Shown: positions 58,858 through 64,000 of the stretch, piece after piece
Layout: each line of letters begins with the position of its first letter
How positions within the stretch are numbered: the stretch's first letter is position 1
DNA from: Hyaloperonospora brassicae
Lineage: Eukaryota; Oomycota; Peronosporomycetes; Peronosporales; Peronosporaceae
Assembly: GCA_947650285.1 (NCBI GenBank)
Contig: CANTFL010001026.1
Span: 51,525-115,524, forward strand
DNA: 64,000 nt
Direction: 5' to 3'
Notes under the pieces: generated by a model
The model's input: the letters and a program-made list of their open reading frames with translations, nothing else
What the model was told of the DNA's origin: nothing
Databases searched by the model: none
Made by a program: the position numbers and the translations under genes

Positions 58858-59046
58858 AAGAGCCAAAATCTGACGAGTCAAGACTCGGAGATAGAAGCCT
58901 TGAATAGCCAAGACTCGACGAGGGACGACTCTACGAGGAAAGAATCGACGAGGGAAGAATCGACGAGGGACAACTCGACGAGCCAAGAATCGACGAGGTA
59001 AGACTTGGAAAGACAAGACTCGACGAGGTAATACTCGACGAGAGAA
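58858..59046. repeat. Minisatellite of about 15 bp (GACGAG-rich)
   Basis: About a dozen imperfect copies of a 15-bp unit of the form AGAATCGACGAGGGA. Because the unit is a multiple of three, it gives repetitive peptides on both strands, which are artefacts. It lies in the putative LTR of the second Gypsy element. Confidence 0.85.
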
Positions 59047-59354
59047 CAAGATGATAAATTGTCCATCCCACTAGGTATTGGTAAAGGACGACGAGAGGGA
59101 TGAAGGAGAACAGCACAATATTCCTTACTTATTAAGGGAGAGAATGAGAGATTATAAATACAGAGCAGAACTTTTAAGTCGAGGACACGTGCACACTTTT
59201 GAGGTAAGCCCCTGCGTGGGCTGGATTATGCCTGCTGTCGAGCCTCGAGGATCATAGCTTGTAGCGGTCTCGATTGGGAGCGCCAAAAGTTAAGTCGACC
59301 CGGGATGAGCATTACTCGCTTCCAGCTAAAGACAAGTCTCGTCGCAAGGCGATC

Positions 59355-59512
59355 TGGTACCCCAGTAGACGACACCGTTTTAATACTCGCTAACGGCGAG
59401 CCGGTGACCCTGTAGACGGCACCGCTTAAGAATCACGAACGGCGAGCCAGTGACCCAATAGACGGCAGTGTCCAAAGACCCATCAAGCGACAAGCCGGTG
59501 GGTCTTTGACCA
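59355..59512. repeat. Three diverged copies of a 43-50 bp tandem repeat
   Basis: Copies start near 59,359, 59,402 and 59,450. Each has a GTAGACGGCACCG-like core and an AACGGCGAGCC-like core, then a partial fourth. The position in the leader between putative LTR and gag fits a regulatory or packaging region (inference). Confidence 0.6.
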
Positions 59513-61113
59513 AGGAAATCGTAAGTCTTCCAGTTGGGCGTATACTGCGCCCGGTGACCTGTAAAAGCGTAAAATCGCCGACGTCTACCCGTTGGAAAGA
59601 GGTCACAGGATTAGAGGAACGGAAACTGCTGAGATCAGGCAGCCTTCTAGAAAGGAGTGTGAGTGGTTGGAGGCATTCAGCTAGGCGAGATCAACAACTG
59701 AATCCGAAGGGAATTGACCCGACGTACAAGCCCAAATGCGCCAGATAGATCGGCAATTGTTGTGTTGTCACGTTGAGATTGTTGACACAGATCTGATGAG
59801 CTACTATACCACAACCGGTGCCGCGACCCGGGACTTTAGGATGTGAGATTGTTGCCGCAAGTACCAAACAACCATGTAGCATTTTGGTCATCGAATCGAA
59901 AGATGCAAGCGGCATGACCTCGGCGACAACCGGAAGGAATCCGCGTACTGAGTCGAACTTGGCGAAATCAGTCATCACCCACGCGGGCGCAAGGGTAGAT
60001 CAGGCCAATCGTTTTGACGACTTCGAAGTGAGTGACCAAGATAGTAAGGAGGACGAGAAAGGTGATGAACCAATTATGCCGTTGTATTCAGCCATGAAGC
60101 GGAAGAACTTTCGCTTCATGTGGGCCACGTAAGCAACCCTCGCGGTATTGAGAGACTTCAGGCCGACGATAGCGATGAAGAATAAGATGGTGGTCAAGGT
60201 GTGACCGCTGGTGAGTGTCCCCCTCTAGCTCCTAGGGCCACAATGAATGCTGAGACACCTCTGGTAAATCGGGTTGTGTGCCGACTCGTCGAGGAAATGA
60301 AGACGAGTCGCTGGATCCCACTGTTCAATCCAAAGGCAGACATACTAAGCGAAGTGGGTGAGTCTAAGAAATTAGCTAATGTAACCCTTTAACAGCATGT
60401 CTTTAAAACAGATGACTGGCATCACGGTGCTGCTTTTACGAGCAATGGGGTATAAATGCGAAATTGTGCCCACGAAGCTGGTTTAATTGAACTTTAAAGG
60501 ATCAATTGGTGGGAACTGAGTTGATGAGGTGGAAGCGTGAGCTGAAGGAAGTGTTTGAGGTGACATGGCGGTACGAAGTCCCTTGTTTCGTTAAACCGTC
60601 GAGCTCAGGCGGACAGAAACCTTGTGGAAGAAAATAGACCTGCACCATGCATCAATCAGCACGTCATGCGAGAAGTCGAGGACATGGGACCGGCGAACAC
60701 GCCGCTGCCAAAAATACAGAACGGAAACGCGGAGACTTTTCGATAGTGGAAGGCACACCGTACCAAGTTGACTTCCACATGGTTATACCGCCGCGCACTC
60801 CACGGAAGATGGAGACTCCACGGCCGAAGTATCAAGAGACGATGGAGATGGAGATAGGTAATAAGTAACACGAAGAAGATGAAGACGCAAACGAAAATCA
60901 TTAAGAGGCCAAAGAGAGATCAGGTAGCCTTAACAGTCGGTTGAGCTACGGTGAAGCTGAAGGTGAAAGAGGCCACGTCATGGAAATAAGCACACACGTA
61001 CCATTATAAAAGATCTTCAGGTTTGAGAGGAAGATCTGTCGTTCTGAAGATGCCTTATAAGTGATCAAAAGGTTCACCTACGAGATGAAAGGGACGTTCC
61101 AAACGCAAGACGA

Positions 61114-61437
61114 GTGGTGCGAGCCTTTTTGCTGTGCCTGGACAAAGCGGCCAAGGGTTACTATCGAAGACTCCTGAAGAAGACACAGCGGAATTGGAAG
61201 CTGCTCAGCGAAGCTATTATGGACTATTGCTGCTCACAGTTCGACCACCCTGCTAGGCCGAGGTATTATTCAGCAAAGTGTGGTAAGACCGAGCAAGTTT
61301 GCGATTTTCTACTGCAACTTAACGGTTATGCACGGACGGCGCAGATTCAGTATGGGAAAGGAGGTGCGGATGCTTCCGGCCACGTCGAGCACATTCAGTT
61401 ATATTGTCGTGACGACGACCTGCTGGACCTGATCTAG
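61114..61437 (+). pseudogene. Gypsy gag remnant (second element)
   Basis: The 107-codon frame reads LLCLDKAAKGYYRRLLKKT, LSEAIMDYCCSQFD and FLLQLNGYARTAQIQ. This is the capsid region typical of oomycete Gypsy gag. It ends at a stop and continues in other frames. Confidence 0.8.
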
Positions 61438-62039
61438 CCGCAACGACTCGATAATATCCAGCGCGTGGAGAAGATCATCAGTAATCTATTGCTCGGTGAT
61501 AAGAGAAAGAAACAGCGTGACCAAGTAAATATCGTACACGGGATGAGTCTACACAAGAAAGAGACACAAGATAGCCGACGGAAAAAAGGGATGATTGGAA
61601 TGGTCGGAGTGAACCGATACGTGAGTCAAGGTTTCGAGATCACTAAGATGGCCGACTTGACCGTCGGAGTGACCGTCGGATGAATCATGGTGATTACCAA
61701 CAAGGTCGGTCGGGCTGAAACAACAGCCGAAACAATGGCTATAGTCGCTGCGTCACCCTTGCATCAGTATTTACAAAAGATCTGCGAGCAGAGCTTGGTG
61801 AGCGTATATGGAGCTACAATACGAACATGTATGATGTGTCGAGAAACGGAAGTGCACAAAACACCTGAGTGGCTACAGTTCCGGCTCTGACTCGGACTGT
61901 ATGGAAGCAGGATCAGAAGTAAGTCATATCCAAAACCTAGTTGGCCGTCAAGTTCAACCTTAATCCCATATACCTATGGTACCACGGTCGGACAAGACGT
62001 ACAAGAGACGTAAGAGAGTGGACCGACAAAAACGCACGG

Positions 62040-62290
62040 ATATGTCTCGGGAACGTCGCATGTACGGACCGTGCGGTGCATGTAATTCCATGGAACATGA
62101 CGCTTATTTTTGCAGACGACGGCGCAAGTTCTGTAAACAGTTACATGATGTCTGTCGGTGCGCGTTGTTCGTACGATTCGACACGCTGGCCGACATAGTC
62201 AAGACATCGGTGCATAAATCGACTGTGCTAGAAGACCGCCACAACATATTCATCGGTATATATATTAATAGCACGCTCGCCGACTCTGAC
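62040..62290 (+). pseudogene. Gypsy nucleocapsid zinc-knuckle remnant
   Basis: CGACNSMEHDAYFC (62,072-62,113) keeps a full C-x2-C-x4-H-x4-C knuckle, followed by FCKQLHDVCRCALFVRFDTL, the usual second Cys-rich stretch. Confidence 0.8.
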
Positions 62291-62333
62291 TGAGTCGGAT
62301 AACAATGGGCTGTTACAGTCAGTTGAACCAGCA

Positions 62334-62940
62334 GTGGAAGCAAAATACGTGTTTGCCTTTGTTGGGATGCACAACGGCCCGACGAGTGGGGAGGTGAAGA
62401 ACAAGAGAAAGAACGAGATTATTGGGATGATGGTCAATGCTGATCGACCTCAACGGTGGACACAAACAGACGACCGTGTCCAAAGATGTGGGCGACCAAA
62501 ACTTAAAGGTTATACCAGGATAACGATTGGGATGGTGTCGTCGGGAAAGTTCGATCGTCGATTACGGATGAGAGAGCTAGTCATGGGCGCTGTCAATGAT
62601 GAATGTACCAAAATATTGCTGGATACAGGCGCTAACATTTCGGTCATTAGCGACCTATTCGATGAGAAGTTACGATTACTAATACTCAAGATCAACGACA
62701 TTAATTTTTTAAAGAAATTTGAATGTCGAAGGTCGTCACCACGTCACGAACCAAAATGAAGTCACTCTAGGATGGGAAGTAGTTTTCGATTCTATAGTGT
62801 TAATTATGGCACATCATGCGGGGGTGGACCTCATCCTTGGGACGAATTTCATGATACCAGCCGGTTTCGGACTATACTTGTTGAACGCGACGACTAAACT
62901 TCCAGACGAAATCGCCATACCTCTAGAAAGGTCGGCGTGA
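62334..62940 (+). pseudogene. Gypsy retropepsin remnant (second element)
   Basis: ILLDTGANISVIS places the catalytic Asp at 62,622-62,624. A frameshift near 62,730 leads into a second frame with AHHAGVDLILGTNFMIPAG, the normal C-terminal part of the protease region. The catalytic motif is intact. Confidence 0.85.
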
Positions 62941-64000
62941 GAATTCGACGACATGACATGCGGAGATGAGATCGCCGAAGGCCCGACTAGCTCGTTAGAT
63001 GTCGAGAGCCAGTTGTATGAACAGTTCCGAATGCAACGGTATCAGCCCAGCAAGACAACTCATGAGATATGAATACGCCGACTACCAACACTCGTGCCGA
63101 CTGTGATATGCAATAGGAAAGCGACGTCAAAGAGAGTACGGCTGACGAACGTCTCTACGAGAAGTGCTTCGTGTCCAGCGCACTACCGAGTCTTGCTTTG
63201 GCTACCACACGAAGTGTTACCGCGTGACGACCGTTATGTCAGAATTAATGCGACGTAGTAATACGACTGTCAAGCGTTAGCATATAAAATGTGATGGAAG
63301 GACGGTTTTTAAAAAGGACAACAGAAGTATACAGATTGGTAGAGTCAACGGCCGCCTACGGTCGAGGAGTCGGATTACACACGACCTACAGGTGATCGCG
63401 ACGGGATGATCACGTTTTCAAGGACAGAACAAATGAATCTAAAGGAGAAGTCAGCATACCCACAGAGTGCCCGAAGATGAACCAACCCAGACCGAGATGG
63501 GTCGTGCACACGATACGAAGAACAAAAAGTTACTGGACGACGCAACGGCCACCGGAAGAAGCTCGGCCAACACTACTTCCGTTAGCAAATCGTGCTCAGC
63601 AACATTTACGTGATGTGATAGTGATGTTATCGACCTATGTTATTTTGTCCCAACTCGACGAGTCGAGCGCGACAGATGATCAAGTTGATACTCCCTGAAA
63701 CACTCCCAGATCGACTCGACGAATCGCGAGACGGAGGTAATACGACGAAAGGAAGGAACGGGTCAGAGTTTGACGACCTAGTTCGCCCAATTGCTTTGTG
63801 CGTGAAAGGCATTTGATGAGACGGGTATGAATGACCCATCAACACCGCCGCCAATTATGTACCATATTTCGCGCATATCGCGAGCGGTATCAGACTGGTA
63901 CTTGTGCTCAAGAATTCGCCATCTTACCGGACCATTGTGATTTAGTACCAAACAAGCTGGATTACACCGGGGACAAAGTGATATGCACTGACCCTACGGA

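Larger units (their letters stand above)
58750..64000 (+). mobile_element. Second decayed Ty3/Gypsy element, cut by window edge
   Basis: A different Gypsy family. There is a putative LTR region with a TATAAATA box at about 59,153 and a leader with tandem repeats. Then come gag (61,114-61,437), an intact CCHC knuckle (62,072-62,113) and a D-T-G-A retropepsin (62,622 on), with the following conserved block at 62,719-62,940. Stops break every frame. The pol part would lie to the right of the window. Confidence 0.75.

Noticed and set aside
58741..59116. Repetitive Arg/Ser/Glu peptides over the 15-bp minisatellite
   Set aside because: The unit is a multiple of three, so every frame gives a repeating peptide. 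No start context or neighbouring gene supports coding.

Overview
The window is nuclear DNA from a eukaryote, most likely an oomycete of the Peronosporales (Phytophthora or downy-mildew type). The evidence is the many short GT-AG introns (54 to 111 nt), the compact conserved genes separated by long transposon graveyards, and the style of the decayed Ty3/Gypsy elements and long RNase H-bearing LINEs. The order is an inference from family resemblance. No prokaryotic features, tRNA, rRNA or CRISPR arrays were seen.

Left part (1-5 kb): the C-terminal two thirds of an ATP-dependent DNA ligase I gene (cut by the window edge, two introns), a weak multi-exon candidate, and an intact trimethyllysine dioxygenase for carnitine synthesis. 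From 5.3 to 10.7 kb the DNA is AT-rich with no gene I can support. From about 10.8 to 19.7 kb lies one long, heavily decayed plus-strand LINE. It is split at 18,431-18,821 by a solo LTR with a perfect 5-bp target duplication, and followed tail-to-tail by a minus-strand LINE fragment.

Central gene island (20.8-41.1 kb): (1) a giant protein of about 2,469 residues made of 11 consecutive calcium-sensor modules with EF-hands; (2) a seven-exon minus-strand gene for an unrecognised 489-residue probable nuclear protein, which a simple ORF scan would break into pieces; (3) an unrecognised 273-residue protein; (4) divergently, a PAPS reductase fused to a glutaredoxin; (5) a sestrin behind a CCAAT-rich promoter; (6) the ribosome-biogenesis kinase RIO1. 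Between them are possible broken genes and an AGT microsatellite.

Right part (41-64 kb): mostly dead mobile DNA (a possible Copia trace, a LINE RNase H fragment). One intact three-exon COMMD10 homologue (50,258-51,049, minus strand) ends only about 0.5 kb before the LTR of a decayed Ty3/Gypsy element. That element has gag, retropepsin, RT, RNase H, integrase and chromodomain remnants. A second, different Gypsy element runs off the right edge.

The genes do not form a pathway; they are housekeeping and signalling genes (DNA repair, carnitine, sulfate assimilation, nutrient/stress sensing, ribosome maturation, calcium binding, COMMD complex) embedded in repeats. The most unusual items are the eleven-module calcium protein, the LTR family whose two copies keep hairpins at matching places with different arm sequences, and a sestrin lacking the usual active-site histidine.
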